Shown here: one piece after another, positions 1 to 8,344 of the stretch
Position numbering within the stretch: position 1 is the stretch's first letter
How the letters are laid out: each line of letters starts with the position of its first letter
Program-made: the position numbers and the translations under genes
Notes under the pieces: model-generated
What the model was told of the DNA's origin: nothing
The model's database searches: none
Seen by the model: the letters and a program-made list of their open reading frames with translations, nothing else
Origin: Chthoniobacter flavus
GTDB lineage: Bacteria; Verrucomicrobiota; Verrucomicrobiia; Chthoniobacterales; Terrimicrobiaceae
NCBI GenBank assembly: GCA_945860745.1
Contig: CAMASH010000032.1
Location: 1 to 36,865, forward strand
Length of the DNA: 36,865 nt
Direction of reading: 5' to 3'

Positions 1-242
1 CGATAGGCCGGATACCGGCGCACGTTCTCGCCCTTGGCGTTAAAGTGGCGATATTTCGGGTGAATCCACATCCATGGCAGGCCCACCAGTTCGCGCTGCC
101 CCTGGCCATCCAGCCGGATCGAGGAAACCGGGGTACCGGGTTTCACGTCGTAGTTGATTTCCGATTGCTGCTTTTCGCGGAGAATCTTGAAAATCTCCAC
201 CAATTCCTCGTCGGAAACCTCCCTGGCATAGCGTCCGCACAT
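1..242 (-). CDS. yedK: SRAP domain protein (YedK/HMCES-like), 3' end cut by window edge
   Basis: Reading leftwards from an ATG at 242, the protein begins MCGRYAREVSDEELVEIFKI and stays open to the window edge (80 codons). MCGRY is the hallmark of SOS-response-associated peptidases (SRAP). In this family Cys2, exposed after Met removal, forms a thiazolidine crosslink with abasic sites in single-stranded DNA. The later segment with PGTPVSSIR and LPWMWIHP resembles the family's conserved N-terminal half (PxxxxPV..., LxWGLxP). The active-site Asn, Glu and His expected further on lie outside the window or cannot be judged. It is divergent from umuD-umuC with about 65 bp between start codons, which fits joint induction by DNA damage. 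Family assignment is firm; the symbol is by family resemblance only. Confidence 0.85.
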   Translation of the reverse strand, partial: MCGRYAREVSDEELVEIFKILREKQQSEINYDVKPGTPVSSIRLDGQGQRELVGLPWMWIHPKYRHFNAKGENVRRYPAY

Positions 243-254
243 GGGGGGAAACAA

Positions 255-267
255 ACGCCCGAGGCGT
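255..267. promoter_or_regulatory. Candidate dyad operator between SRAP gene and umuD
   Basis: ACGCC-cga-GGCGT is a perfect 5-bp dyad with a 3-bp centre, lying in the short divergent space between SRAP and umuD. An outer GGGGGA (244-249) and TCCCCC (267-272) extend the symmetry loosely. No E. coli-type or Bacillus-type LexA box is visible. Being an operator for a lineage-specific LexA is inference from position only. Confidence 0.25.
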
Positions 268-307
268 CCCCCTGTCAATGTCCCACCCGGCATGTATATT
301 TCCGGCC

Positions 308-736
308 ATGGGGTGCAAATTATTGGGTCCGGCCAGTGAGATTTTCGGGGAAACCACCCTGCCGCTCGCGCCTGGGGCCGTCCGGGCGGGATTCCCGAGC
401 CCGGCCGCCGATTATCTTGAAAACACCGTCTGCCTGCAAGAGCTGCTCATTGCGCACCCTCAGGCGACCTTCCTGATGAGGGTGGAGGGCGATTCTATGG
501 TGGGGGCGGGGATTCACGACGGCGACATCGTGGTGGTGGACCGCGCCATCAAGCCCGGCGATGGCAAGGTGGTCGTGGCGGTGATGGATGGAGACTTTGC
601 CATCAAGCGCCTGCGCTACCGCGGCGGGGAGTGCTTTCTGGAGTCCGCCAACCCGAAGTTCAAACCCATTCCCGTGACCGAGCATTCGGAGAACAGTGTC
701 TGGGGCGTCGTCACCAATGTCATTCACCGGCTATGA
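308..736 (+). CDS. umuD: UmuD-like translesion polymerase accessory protein (S24 peptidase)
   Basis: UmuD is cleaved at its N-terminus during the SOS response and the processed form activates UmuC. From the ATG at 308 the protein is 142 residues, close to the E. coli size. An in-frame ATG at 278 would add ten residues, but 308 places the cleavage site where the family has it. The expected site is [11 protein letters not shown], with Ala-Gly as the scissile bond around residues 27-28. GDSM carries the nucleophilic Ser and the Lys of DFAIKRL is the general base. The end [10 protein letters not shown] matches the family's last strand. The stop overlaps the umuC start in an ATGA, so the two are translationally coupled. 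Confidence 0.9.
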   Translation: MGCKLLGPASEIFGETTLPLAPGAVRAGFPSPAADYLENTVCLQELLIAHPQATFLMRVEGDSMVGAGIHDGDIVVVDRAIKPGDGKVVVAVMDGDFAIKRLRYRGGECFLESANPKFKPIPVTEHSENSVWGVVTNVIHRL

Positions 737-1728
737 TTGCCCTGGCGGATGGGAATAATTTCTATTGCTCCTGCGAACGGGTGTTCAATCCCACGCTGGA
801 AGGCGTCCCGGTGGTCGTGCTATCCAACAATGACGGTTGCGTAGTGGCTCGTTCCGAGGAGGCCAAGGCCCTGGGTTTCGAGATGGGAACGCCGGAGTTT
901 CAGGCCCGAGAGTTGATCGAGACTCATGGCGTGAGGGTTTTCAGCAGCAACTACACGCTCTACGGCGACATGAGCCGCCGCATGATGGAGCTGCTCACCG
1001 CCAGCGCCCCGGCAACGGAGATTTATTCCATCGACGAATGCTTCCTCGACTATACGGGCATGGCCGATCCAGAGGAACACGCCCGTCGCACGCGCGAACA
1101 GGTGCGGCAATGGCTCGGCCTGCCCATCTGCATCGGCATCGCCGCGACCAAGACCCTGGCCAAAGCCGCCAACAAGCTGGCCAAGCACAACGGCGGAGTG
1201 GTGATGATCACCGCGGACAACACCGAGGAATGGCTGACCAAATTGCCCTTGGACAAACTCTGGGGCATTGGCCGGGCCCATGACCGCCGGCTGCGCGCGC
1301 GGGGCTTCCGAACAGCCTGGGATTTCCACCAGGCAGATCCCGCGTGGGTGCGAAAACACATGGGCGTGGTGGGCGAACGCATGGTGAGGGAACTGCAAGG
1401 CATCGCCTGTCTCAGCCTCGAGGAGGTGCAACCCGACCGGCAAAATGTCTGCTGCGCAAAATCCTTTGGCACGCGGCTAACCGAACTGCGCGACATCGAG
1501 GAGGCCCTGGCCAATTACGTGAACACCTCCGCCGGCCGCGTGCGCGCTCGCTGCTGTTCGTCAGCCTCCGCTCCGCTCCGGCTGCCAAACAGCAGCGAAA
1601 CCGGCTCCCAACCGATGCTTGACCAAAGACCGGCAATCCGTTCCTATCCGCACGTCAGGTGTCTCACTTTTCGACCGGCACCTGCCGCACTTTTCGTCCG
1701 CCCTTTACATACCGGACTGCCGTCATGA
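733..1728 (+). CDS. umuC: UmuC-like Y-family DNA polymerase, C-terminally truncated (probable frameshift)
   Basis: Catalytic subunit of a DNA polymerase V-like translesion enzyme. Palm residues are intact: Asp6 in [14 protein letters not shown], and Asp101-Glu102 in [10 protein letters not shown]. The helix-hairpin segment [16 protein letters not shown] follows. The little-finger domain begins normally ([26 protein letters not shown]), but after about residue 272 the sequence becomes Cys/Ser/Pro-rich and unlike the family. Near 1545-1555 another frame reads ARSLLFVSL, which is what the next strand should look like, so a one-base indel is likely. The product would be 331 residues against about 420 usually, lacking most of the little finger and the UmuD/clamp-binding tail. 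The ORF ends at 1728, overlapping the start of the next gene. It is probably inactive or a sequencing error. Confidence 0.8.
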   Translation: MIALADGNNFYCSCERVFNPTLEGVPVVVLSNNDGCVVARSEEAKALGFEMGTPEFQARELIETHGVRVFSSNYTLYGDMSRRMMELLTASAPATEIYSIDECFLDYTGMADPEEHARRTREQVRQWLGLPICIGIAATKTLAKAANKLAKHNGGVVMITADNTEEWLTKLPLDKLWGIGRAHDRRLRARGFRTAWDFHQADPAWVRKHMGVVGERMVRELQGIACLSLEEVQPDRQNVCCAKSFGTRLTELRDIEEALANYVNTSAGRVRARCCSSASAPLRLPNSSETGSQPMLDQRPAIRSYPHVRCLTFRPAPAALFVRPLHTGLPS

Positions 1729-2777
1729 AAACTCCGCTTCAGCTAGCCATCATCGGTAGCGGAAACATTGCCCGCACCCATGCCGACGCCATCGCGCTCC
1801 TGCCCGGCGTCCGCCTCGCTGCCGTCTGCTCGCGCAATCCGGAAAAAGCCCGAGAACTGGCCGCCGCTTCGGAGGCGCAAGTTTTCGACTGCGTGGAAAC
1901 CCTCCTCACTTTCGCCGCCCTTGATGCGGTGCTCGTGGCCACGCCCAGTGGCGCGCATGAGGAAGCAGTCCTATCAGCCTTGCGGGCGGGCAAGCCTGTT
2001 CTCTGTGAGAAACCGTTGGAAATTTCCACTGTACGCGTTAGCCGTATGATCGCCGAAGCCGATCGCTCCGGCGTGATCCTTGCCGGATTTTTTCCCCTCC
2101 GCTTCGGAGCCGGAGCGCGCCTCATCCGGGAGGCGTTGGACACCGGGCGTTTCGGACGACTGACTTTTCTCAGCGCCAGGGTCAAATGGTGGAGAGAACA
2201 GGATTACTACCGCAACTCAAGCTGGCGCGGCACCTGGGAACTCGACGGTGGCGGGGCCCTCATGAACCAGGGAATTCATGCGGTGGACCTCCTCCAATGG
2301 ATGGGGGGTCCGGTCAAGGAAGTCGCGGCATTTGGCGGTGCGCTGGCCCATCCCGGCCTGCAAGTCGAGGACACCCTGACCGCCTGCGTGCGTTTCGAAA
2401 ACGGTGCCCTCGGCACCATTGAAGCCGGCACCTCCTGTTTTCCCGGCCTCGATCTCTCGCTCGAAATATCCGGCGACCGCGGCACGGCGATTATGGTCAA
2501 CGACCGCATCGAGTTCTGGCGTTTCGCCGGGGATGCCCCCGCTGATGAAGCCATCCGCTCTGGTCGCGCAGGCGGGGAAATCCGCGGAGGTTCCTCCGAT
2601 CCCAAGGCCATCACCTGCGAAGGACACCGGCAACAGATCGCTGCATTTTGCCACGCCATTCGCGGCGAACCGGCCGCCGTGATTGACGGACGCGAGGCCG
2701 GCAAGGCCGTGGCAATCGTCGAGGCGATCTATCAGTCTTCCCGCTCCGGAAAATCCGAACCCATCTCCACACCATGA
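1725..2777 (+). CDS. Gfo/Idh/MocA family NAD(P)-dependent oxidoreductase
   Basis: A 350-residue soluble dehydrogenase. The N-terminal Rossmann domain has [12 protein letters not shown] (residues 9-20). The family's cofactor/substrate-proximal Lys96 is in LCEKPL. The C-terminal alpha/beta domain has [18 protein letters not shown], where the catalytic His of the GxH motif sits. The [17 protein letters not shown] segment is typical of sugar and inositol-type members. An upstream in-frame start at 1659 would add 22 residues unlike the family and run into umuC, so the ATG at 1725 is preferred. It overlaps the next dehydrogenase by an ATGA, indicating an operon. The substrate, likely a sugar or cyclitol, cannot be named. 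Confidence 0.88.
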   Translation: MKTPLQLAIIGSGNIARTHADAIALLPGVRLAAVCSRNPEKARELAAASEAQVFDCVETLLTFAALDAVLVATPSGAHEEAVLSALRAGKPVLCEKPLEISTVRVSRMIAEADRSGVILAGFFPLRFGAGARLIREALDTGRFGRLTFLSARVKWWREQDYYRNSSWRGTWELDGGGALMNQGIHAVDLLQWMGGPVKEVAAFGGALAHPGLQVEDTLTACVRFENGALGTIEAGTSCFPGLDLSLEISGDRGTAIMVNDRIEFWRFAGDAPADEAIRSGRAGGEIRGGSSDPKAITCEGHRQQIAAFCHAIRGEPAAVIDGREAGKAVAIVEAIYQSSRSGKSEPISTP

Positions 2778-3775
2778 CCCACCGCATTGCTTTCGCGGGC
2801 TTTCGCCACCCGCACATCTTCAGCCTCTGGACCCAGGTAAAAGAGCACACGGAGTGCGAAGTCGTGGCAGCATGGGAGAACGATCCCGTGACCCGTGCAC
2901 AATTGAAAGCAGAGAGGGAGGTCGATTGCACGCATGACACGTTTGACGGGATGCTGAGGGAAAGCGGCTGCACGATAGTTGCTCTCGGCGACGTCTTTGC
3001 GCACCGAGGCGCTCAAGCTATTGCGGCGTTGCAGGCTGGCAAACACGTCATTTCCGACAAACCAATCTGCACCGATCTTGCTGAACTTGATCAAATTGCC
3101 CGGCTGGCGAAGGAAAATGGTCTCTCCATCGGCTGCCAGTTGGACCTCGTGGAGTCAGGGGTCATGCAGCAACTGAAAAAAGTGATTGGGGAGGGAAAAA
3201 TAGGTTCTGTTTGTACCATCACGATCACCGCCCAGCATCCCTTGCGTCTTGGCAGCCGGGCCGCTTGGTATTTCGAGCCTGGCCTGCATGGGGGCTCTAT
3301 CAACGATATAGGCGTGCATGTTTTTGACCTTGCACCTTGGCTCACGGGCTCGCCGTGGAAAGAGCTGATCTTCGCGCGCGAATGGAATGCCAAGGCCGCC
3401 TCCGTTCCTCACTTCAAGGACTGCGCACAATTCCTCGCCGTGCTCGAATGCGGCGCGACCTGCTTTGCCGATGTTTCCTATCTGGCTCCCGATACGCTCG
3501 GCTACGAACTTCCGCAATACTGGCGCGTGACCATACACGGCACCAAAGGCATGGCGGAGACCTGCTTCACCCAGCCTCACCTCATAGTAGTGACGAATGA
3601 AGACACCGTGCCGCAAAAGCTCCCCCCGCTCGCCGCCCCCACCGGATACCTCCAGAATTTTCTGGACGAAATATGCAACTCTCCTTCCACGGAAGGGCTC
3701 ACCACGGCGCGGGTGTTGACCTCAGCGCGCTCGGCTTTGGAGGCACAAGCCACCGCGCAACGAACTACCCTATGA
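2774..3775 (+). CDS. Gfo/Idh/MocA family oxidoreductase (second of a coupled pair)
   Basis: A 333-residue member translationally coupled to the preceding dehydrogenase. Lys96 in HVISDKPI and the active-site segment HGGSINDIGVHVFDLAPWL are clear. The nucleotide-binding loop reads AFAGFRHPHI rather than GxGxxG, which is seen in a divergent branch whose members replace the second glycine with His. The pair could carry out opposite oxidoreductions on one sugar, as in keto-intermediate epimerisation, but that is inference from pairing. The last residues overlap the minus-strand McrB-like relic by six bases. Confidence 0.86.
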   Translation: MTHRIAFAGFRHPHIFSLWTQVKEHTECEVVAAWENDPVTRAQLKAEREVDCTHDTFDGMLRESGCTIVALGDVFAHRGAQAIAALQAGKHVISDKPICTDLAELDQIARLAKENGLSIGCQLDLVESGVMQQLKKVIGEGKIGSVCTITITAQHPLRLGSRAAWYFEPGLHGGSINDIGVHVFDLAPWLTGSPWKELIFAREWNAKAASVPHFKDCAQFLAVLECGATCFADVSYLAPDTLGYELPQYWRVTIHGTKGMAETCFTQPHLIVVTNEDTVPQKLPPLAAPTGYLQNFLDEICNSPSTEGLTTARVLTSARSALEAQATAQRTTL

Positions 3776-4105
3776 AAAATCCGCCTCGCAGCACACTGGC
3801 CATATTTGCGCGGGCATGGCAGGCTTATCTGATGGGAAGAGCAGACGCACTGCCATCACCTCTGCTGCCAGCCGCTTAACTTCGTCGCTTTGATTTTGAA
3901 GTTGATCCCGGAATTTGTCGTCAAAAGTCCGGCCCGAAGTATCGGGTGCGCCAGTGAGAGCTTGGTGAGGGGCAGTTAGTTTTTCAGTCGTCAAAAGTTG
4001 CTCAGCTCCAAAGAGAAAAGAACCTTCTGACAACAGGCACTTCGTGCGGAATAGTTCTGTCGCAGCACGAATATGCTTCGTCTCATGTTCGGTGTGAATC
4101 GCCAT
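3770..4105 (-). pseudogene. Relic of the N-terminus of an McrB-like restriction AAA+ ATPase
   Basis: On the minus strand a 111-codon ORF carries a pattern recalled from the N-terminal region of McrB-type AAA+ restriction proteins: an early AATELFRTKCLLSEGSFLFG, then FDDKFRDQLQ, then VKRLAAEVMAVRLLFPS. In full proteins this is followed by several hundred residues with the Walker motifs, all missing here. The last residues before the stop (WPVCCEADFS) look like read-through into the tail of the neighbouring gene. It lies opposite in direction to the flanking dehydrogenases and has no partner McrC. It is best read as the stump of a lost defence gene. The family call is from memory of motif layout and should be checked by profile search. 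Confidence 0.5.
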
Positions 4106-4390
4106 GCTTCTAGAAGAACCGTTTCCCTACCTAGAAGCCAACAGTCCGGAGCAGTGGTCCACTTTCAAGGAGTCAGAATGACATCTTTCAACTGAGGTCA
4201 ACCCACTTCATTTCCAGCCGCGTCTGATGCTAATGCAGAATTCTATCTCAGTCTGCGGTGGAGTTCCTTGGAATACGGCAGCGTTTGAACTTTCGTTTGA
4301 ACTCACGAGTGTCCGGCTTTAACTACCACAAGTGAAATATGACATCCTATTTGCAATGGATCATCCCGGTCTTTGGGGCTAGTCTGCGGC
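4106..4390. other. Intergenic spacer with no recognisable gene
   Basis: This stretch upstream of the third dehydrogenase has short frames only. It is less GC-rich than its surroundings and holds a 10-bp direct repeat (4282-4303). The motif GAGTGTCCGG at 4307-4316 resembles the ends of the inverted-repeat-bounded segment at 28930-29293. It may hold the promoter of the gene at 4391 plus old mobile-element debris. Confidence 0.4.
4282..4303. repeat. Tandem direct repeat CGTTTGAACT, period 12
   Basis: CGTTTGAACT occurs at 4282-4291 and again at 4294-4303. A 12-bp period is close to one helical turn, and it lies about 90 bp upstream of the dehydrogenase start at 4391, so it could be a direct-repeat operator. 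Function is unproven. Confidence 0.35.
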
Positions 4391-5290
4391 ATGTCAAAAA
4401 CTCTCCACCTTGGTATGGCAGGATTGGATACCTCCCATGTTCCCGCCTTTGCCAATCTGCTGCACGACGCCACCCAGGTTCATCATGTTGCGGGAGGCCG
4501 GATCACGGCGGCTTTTCCTGGCGGGTCGCCGGATTTTCCCCTGAGCATCAACCGGATCGAAGGTTTCACCAACGAATTACGGGACAAACACAGCGTGGAA
4601 ATCGTGGACTCGTTGTCCGCCCTGCGCGGCAAGTGTGACGCGGTCATGCTGGAAAGCATCGACGGCCGGGTGCATCTCGCCCAGTTCCGCGAGGTGGCGG
4701 ACTGGGGCGTGCCGGTTTTTATCGACAAGCCGCTGACGATTTCAGGGGCCGAGGCCCGCGAATTGGCGCAGATCGCGGAGGAGAAGGCCGTGCGGGTCAC
4801 CAGCGCGTCCGCCATTCGGTTTGCCGAAAAATTCCGGGAAGCTCTGGACGACGGTGGCGTCGTCACAGGAGCCGATGTTTACGGTCCCATGCAGTTTCAG
4901 GGACAATGTCCTGGATATTTTTGGTACGGCGTTCATTCCGTGGAGATGCTCTATGCCGCCATGGGGACGGGGTGCCGGGAGGTTCTGGCCGTGCGGGAGG
5001 ATGCGCACGACGTGGTGGGGGGCCGCTGGGCGGACGGTCGCATTGGCACAGTGCGGGGCAACCGCACGGGAAACAATGTTTTCGGAGGCACTTTGCACCG
5101 GGCTGGGGGCAGCCAGACATTTGATGTCTCCGCCGGAAATAAACCCTTCTATGCCAGCCTGCTGGAGAGGGTGATGCCGTTTTTCCGCGGGGAGGGCGAG
5201 GTGGTTGTACCGGCGGAAATGGTGGAAGTAATCCGGTTCTTAGATGCGTCCAACCGCAGTGCCGTCACCCGCGAGTGGGTGGCTCTTTAA
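4391..5290 (+). CDS. Gfo/Idh/MocA-like oxidoreductase, short divergent type
   Basis: A 299-residue protein starting at the ATG at 4391 (MSKTLHLGMAGLDTSHV). A TTG at 4373 would add six residues and is less likely. The usual GxGxxG is replaced by GMAGLDTSHV, a signature of a branch of small Gfo/Idh/MocA proteins. Lys113 in FIDKPL is the conserved active-site lysine. The C-terminal domain has FWYGVHSVEMLYAAMG, where the His matches the catalytic GxH. The domain is shorter than in canonical members, and the substrate is unknown. It stands alone between two zones of gene debris. Confidence 0.8.
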   Translation: MSKTLHLGMAGLDTSHVPAFANLLHDATQVHHVAGGRITAAFPGGSPDFPLSINRIEGFTNELRDKHSVEIVDSLSALRGKCDAVMLESIDGRVHLAQFREVADWGVPVFIDKPLTISGAEARELAQIAEEKAVRVTSASAIRFAEKFREALDDGGVVTGADVYGPMQFQGQCPGYFWYGVHSVEMLYAAMGTGCREVLAVREDAHDVVGGRWADGRIGTVRGNRTGNNVFGGTLHRAGGSQTFDVSAGNKPFYASLLERVMPFFRGEGEVVVPAEMVEVIRFLDASNRSAVTREWVAL

Positions 5291-5393
5291 CTGTTTTTTG
5301 TAATAATGAAAAACACCCCTGCCCCCGTTGGCCTGCTCGGAATGGACCGGGCCGGACGCGACTGCTTGCTGGAGAAACTCGTGACCACCACCT

Positions 5394-5768
5394 TTGCCGG
5401 AGCCAGTTGGGTGGCCCTGGCGTTTGCCGTGGCGCTTTCGGGAACGTGGTATTGAAGGCCTGCGAGAGGCCGTGGGCCGCAACGGGCAGCCCATCATCGA
5501 GCAACATGGCTGGCTGCGCCACCTACCCGGCGAGGATTGCCTGCGGGCGCAGACCTTCGCCGTCGTGCGCCACAAGGCCATGGACGGCGGGGACCTGTTC
5601 TGGAACTACGCCTATGTCGTGGGCGGCGGGAAGCTCCAGAGCGAAAAGATCCACGAACCCTCTGCAGCCCGTCTGGTGTTTGAACGCCACCACCTCAAGG
5701 GAGCCAAGGAACACGGCTTCCACCAACTCCTTGGGCACATGGACCTCCACCATACGCCCGGACGTTGA
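5394..5768 (+). pseudogene. C-terminal fragment of a DDE (IS4-like) transposase
   Basis: In this frame the sequence reads QPIIEQHGWLRHLPGE, then GGDLFWNYAYVV, then LVFERHHLKGAKEHGFHQLL and LDLHH-like DLHHTP. This is the C-terminal pattern of IS4-superfamily transposases, which end with HRxKxxxExGFxxxLxxLDLHHPPC and a Tyr/Asn-rich tail. The catalytic Asp residues upstream and the tail after HHTP are absent, and no terminal inverted repeats were found. The fragment sits directly before a helicase fragment and the truncated epimerase, so it probably marks an old insertion and deletion event. The exact IS family is uncertain. Confidence 0.5.
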
Positions 5769-5775
5769 GTTGCAT

Positions 5776-6810
5776 GTGTCCAAGGCATCCAGTCCGGCCT
5801 TCGATTTCATACTCGTGGATGAGGGACATGATCTGGATATCAACGCCTTTTTTTTGATTCGGGCGCTCGCCCGTCACGTGACCGCAACCATCGACCACGG
5901 CCAGCAGATTTACCCCAACCGGGCAAGTGAAAGCGATATCCTCGCCATCCTCGGCCTGGTGGAATATTTTCATGCAACGGGAAAAAACGCCGCGCTCGAA
6001 CTGGCGTTGGAAACGTCCCGCACGGTTCGCGCCCGCCTGGCCAGGCCGGGATCTTATCCGACGGCACCGTATCCAATCCCCAAGGGAATGATTGCCCACG
6101 GCGAGGCCATGGGGTTTTCGCTTGCATTTTGCGAACTGGGCCGCGCCGCGGACGATGCCGACATTCTGGCCTGCGGGCGAAAGCTGGGTGGCGACGTTCT
6201 CGATCACTTTGTCCGCCCGGACCGGCGGGTGATACTGGAATATTTGCGCGACGACTTTACCACGGCGGACACCCCCGAGGGGCGTGCCATGGTGCCGGGA
6301 CACGGGATCGAGTCGGCTTACTTTCAGATTTTCAATTTTGCAGGAACAGCTCGTTCCGATTATCTCGACCGGGCCTGCGAGGTCATCCATTGGTGTCTGG
6401 AGCGGGGCTGGGATGCGGAGTTTGGCGGCTTGTTTTTGGGGATGGATGCAGACGGGAAGGAGCCGGTTTATTGGAAACATGCGGACACCAAACTCTGGTG
6501 GCCTCACACGGAATCGCTGCCAGCCTGCCTCATCGCCTACGAACATACGGGGTCGGATTGGTGTTTGGAATGGTTTGCGAAGGTTCATGAGTGGGCCTTC
6601 GCTCATTATCCGGTGCGAGGTCATGGGGAATGGACGCAGAGGCTCGACCGGCAGGGGCGCAAGATCAACACGGTTGTGGCACTGCCGGTGAAAGACCCCT
6701 TCCATCTGCCCCGCGGTTTGATTTTTGCGATTGAGAGCCTCCGGCGATTGCAGGATCGATCCGTCACCGTGGCGATACCATTGGAGTTGCCGACATCCTA
6801 CGGCGCATGA
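5776..6810 (+). CDS. AGE-family (N-acylglucosamine 2-epimerase/cellobiose 2-epimerase-like) protein, N-terminally truncated and fused to foreign sequence
   Basis: AGE enzymes are (alpha/alpha)6 barrels that epimerise sugars at C2. From about 5915 onward the frame matches: SESDILAILGLVEYFHATG, then MVPGHGIESAYFQ, DTKLWWPHTESLPA and VKDPFHLPRGL, holding the catalytic His residues and sugar-contact Trp/Arg/Glu. Only about 295 residues of the usual roughly 390 are present. The first 100 are replaced by a helicase-like fragment in the same frame. GTG at 5776 is an arbitrary start; the frame is open back to 5275. A short ATG frame at 5306 (LLGMDRAGRDCLLEKLV) could be the lost original N-terminus. 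It is probably not a functional epimerase. Confidence 0.65.
   Translation: MSKASSPAFDFILVDEGHDLDINAFFLIRALARHVTATIDHGQQIYPNRASESDILAILGLVEYFHATGKNAALELALETSRTVRARLARPGSYPTAPYPIPKGMIAHGEAMGFSLAFCELGRAADDADILACGRKLGGDVLDHFVRPDRRVILEYLRDDFTTADTPEGRAMVPGHGIESAYFQIFNFAGTARSDYLDRACEVIHWCLERGWDAEFGGLFLGMDADGKEPVYWKHADTKLWWPHTESLPACLIAYEHTGSDWCLEWFAKVHEWAFAHYPVRGHGEWTQRLDRQGRKINTVVALPVKDPFHLPRGLIFAIESLRRLQDRSVTVAIPLELPTSYGA
5794..5925 (+). pseudogene. UvrD-like helicase fragment (Walker B region) embedded in frame with the epimerase
   Basis: FDFILVDEGHDLDINAFFLI followed by ALARHVTATIDHGQQIYPN matches motif II (VDExxD) and motif III (the DxxQxIY pattern) of superfamily 1 UvrD-like helicases. No Walker A or C-terminal motifs are nearby. 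It lies between the transposase fragment and the epimerase remainder, so it is transferred or deleted debris. Confidence in the family is moderate because only about 45 residues remain. Confidence 0.5.
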
Positions 6811-6917
6811 ATTGCAGGCCTGCTGCCTCGGTGAGTCGATGGCACACCCTTCGGCAAAATGGCTGGCAGGTCGCCACCACGGACGTTCTGGAGCCTCTGC
6901 GTCGGAAAGACATTAGA

Positions 6918-6947
6918 TTGCATAAAAATTTTTAATGTTTAAAATAT
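6918..6947 (+). promoter_or_regulatory. Candidate promoter of the DegT-type aminotransferase gene
   Basis: An A/T-rich stretch carries TTGCAT (6918-6923), a 16-bp spacer and TAAAAT (6940-6945). The box TGTTTAAAATAT ends 28 bp before the ATG. A very similar TGTTTTAAAAAATAT also ends 28 bp before the PEP-CTERM gene start at 34393. It is a plausible -10 region by position and base composition only. Confidence 0.35.
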
Positions 6948-6974
6948 TGCAGGTTACGGTATGTCTTTCGAAAA

Positions 6975-8270
6975 ATGAAAAATCCAACCCGGATACCTCC
7001 GCCCACCAATTTGAGCCACTTTTCGGCCAAAAAAGTTTCCAGCCAATGTGAAAAGAAGGAATTCGAGCGAAAATTGATAGGGCAGGCCGAGGAGGATGCC
7101 GCTTTACGAGCCGTAAAGCGAGCGAGAGAAGAAAGCAGCGAGTTTGGAGCCTTCGACAGATACGGTGGTATCGAAGTGTCGGCCTATGAGAAAGAGTTTG
7201 CTGCTTACATCGGTGTTGCTGACGCTGCCGCCGTCAGTTCAGGCACCGCAGCTCTCCATGCGGCATTTGCTGCGCTGGAGATTGAACCCGGAGCCGAGGT
7301 GATCTGCCCCCCTATTTCCGACGTTGGTGGCGTCGCTCCGATACTTATGCAGCTGTGCATCCCGGTTTTTGCAGACAGTCGTGCAGAAAGCTACAACGTC
7401 TCCCCGCAGGGAATACGGGCGGTTCTCAGTCCCCGAACCCGGGCGATCGTCGTGGCACACATCGCTGGAGAACCCTGCGAAATGGATGCCATTCTGGAGA
7501 TTGCCCGGGAAAACAACATCCCTGTAATTGAGGATGTTGCCCAGGCGCACGGCGCCACGTGGAAAGGACACAGATGCGGATCCATGGGAGCGGGCGGAGC
7601 GTTCAGCATGATGGGGGGTAAACATCACACCTCAGGCGGTCAGGGTGGCATGGTGACAAGTTCCGATCCAGACTTCCTCCGCCGCGCCCGAGCTTTCGCA
7701 GATCGTGGCAAGATGTTTTATCCGACGGGCATTGTTAATGAAGTCGCGGGTTTAAACTATCGGATGACCGAACTGGAGGCCGCCATCGGGCGGGCCCAGC
7801 TCGAGAAACTGCCGTCTATTGTTTCCCGGCGCCAGACACTCGCCAAACGGCTGGCCGGGCACCTGGAGAACTCGAATCTGTTCCGCTTGGGCTGGACCCC
7901 GCAAGGAGGAGAGTCCAGCTTTTGGTTTCTTCGGATACGAATTCTGGGAGAACAGACAGAAAATTTCAAGAACGAGATCACCAATGCTATGAACGCACGG
8001 GGGATTCCTTCTGCCCCAACCTACACCAGCATGATTTATCATCAGAAATGGTTCAAAGATAGACGCGTTTTCCCCCGCTCCCGGATTCCTTGGAGTCTCT
8101 GCCCTCACAACCAAAACCGCACCTATGAGGGATGCTGCCCCAATGCCGAGGCCGCCATGCGCAATCATATTCGCATCACTCTCAATGAGTCTATGAGCGT
8201 GGATCTCATCGATCGCGTTGCAGAGGCAATGCTCGAAATCGAAAACCAATTCTCTGGGGCAGGATGCTGA
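6975..8270 (+). CDS. DegT/DnrJ/EryC1/StrS family PLP-dependent aminotransferase
   Basis: A 431-residue aminotransferase-fold protein of the type that aminates keto-sugars. Motifs in order: SSGTAALHAAFAAL (PLP phosphate binding, about residues 88-101), VIEDVAQAHGA (Asp187, pyridine-ring partner), and FSMMGGKHHTSGGQGG, where Lys216 is the Schiff-base lysine. NYRMTELEAAIGRAQLEKL is the family's later signature. In many family members the lysine context is SFFxxKxxxxGEGG; here HHTSGGQGG is a clear variant. An A/T-rich candidate promoter lies upstream, and a 74-bp gap separates it from the M24-creatininase operon. The substrate is unknown, and no nucleotide-sugar gene is beside it, so it may act on a free sugar or cyclitol. 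Confidence 0.88.
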   Translation: MKNPTRIPPPTNLSHFSAKKVSSQCEKKEFERKLIGQAEEDAALRAVKRAREESSEFGAFDRYGGIEVSAYEKEFAAYIGVADAAAVSSGTAALHAAFAALEIEPGAEVICPPISDVGGVAPILMQLCIPVFADSRAESYNVSPQGIRAVLSPRTRAIVVAHIAGEPCEMDAILEIARENNIPVIEDVAQAHGATWKGHRCGSMGAGGAFSMMGGKHHTSGGQGGMVTSSDPDFLRRARAFADRGKMFYPTGIVNEVAGLNYRMTELEAAIGRAQLEKLPSIVSRRQTLAKRLAGHLENSNLFRLGWTPQGGESSFWFLRIRILGEQTENFKNEITNAMNARGIPSAPTYTSMIYHQKWFKDRRVFPRSRIPWSLCPHNQNRTYEGCCPNAEAAMRNHIRITLNESMSVDLIDRVAEAMLEIENQFSGAGC

Positions 8271-8344
8271 CCCAGTTAACACGCACACCTTCACAAAAAA
8301 AGACTCTTACTTGAACAGGGGTCGCGAAATATCATCGTCCTACC

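Noticed and set aside
45-476. Plus-strand frame over the SRAP gene
   Set aside because: It is antisense to the clear MCGRY protein and overlaps umuD.
820-1443. Minus-strand frame opposite umuC
   Set aside because: It is His/Gly-rich antisense shadow of a well supported polymerase gene.
6807-6935. A 42-codon frame overlapping the epimerase stop (ATGA)
   Set aside because: It has some coding-like look but no recognisable domain and lies in the spacer before the DegT promoter; not supported as a gene.
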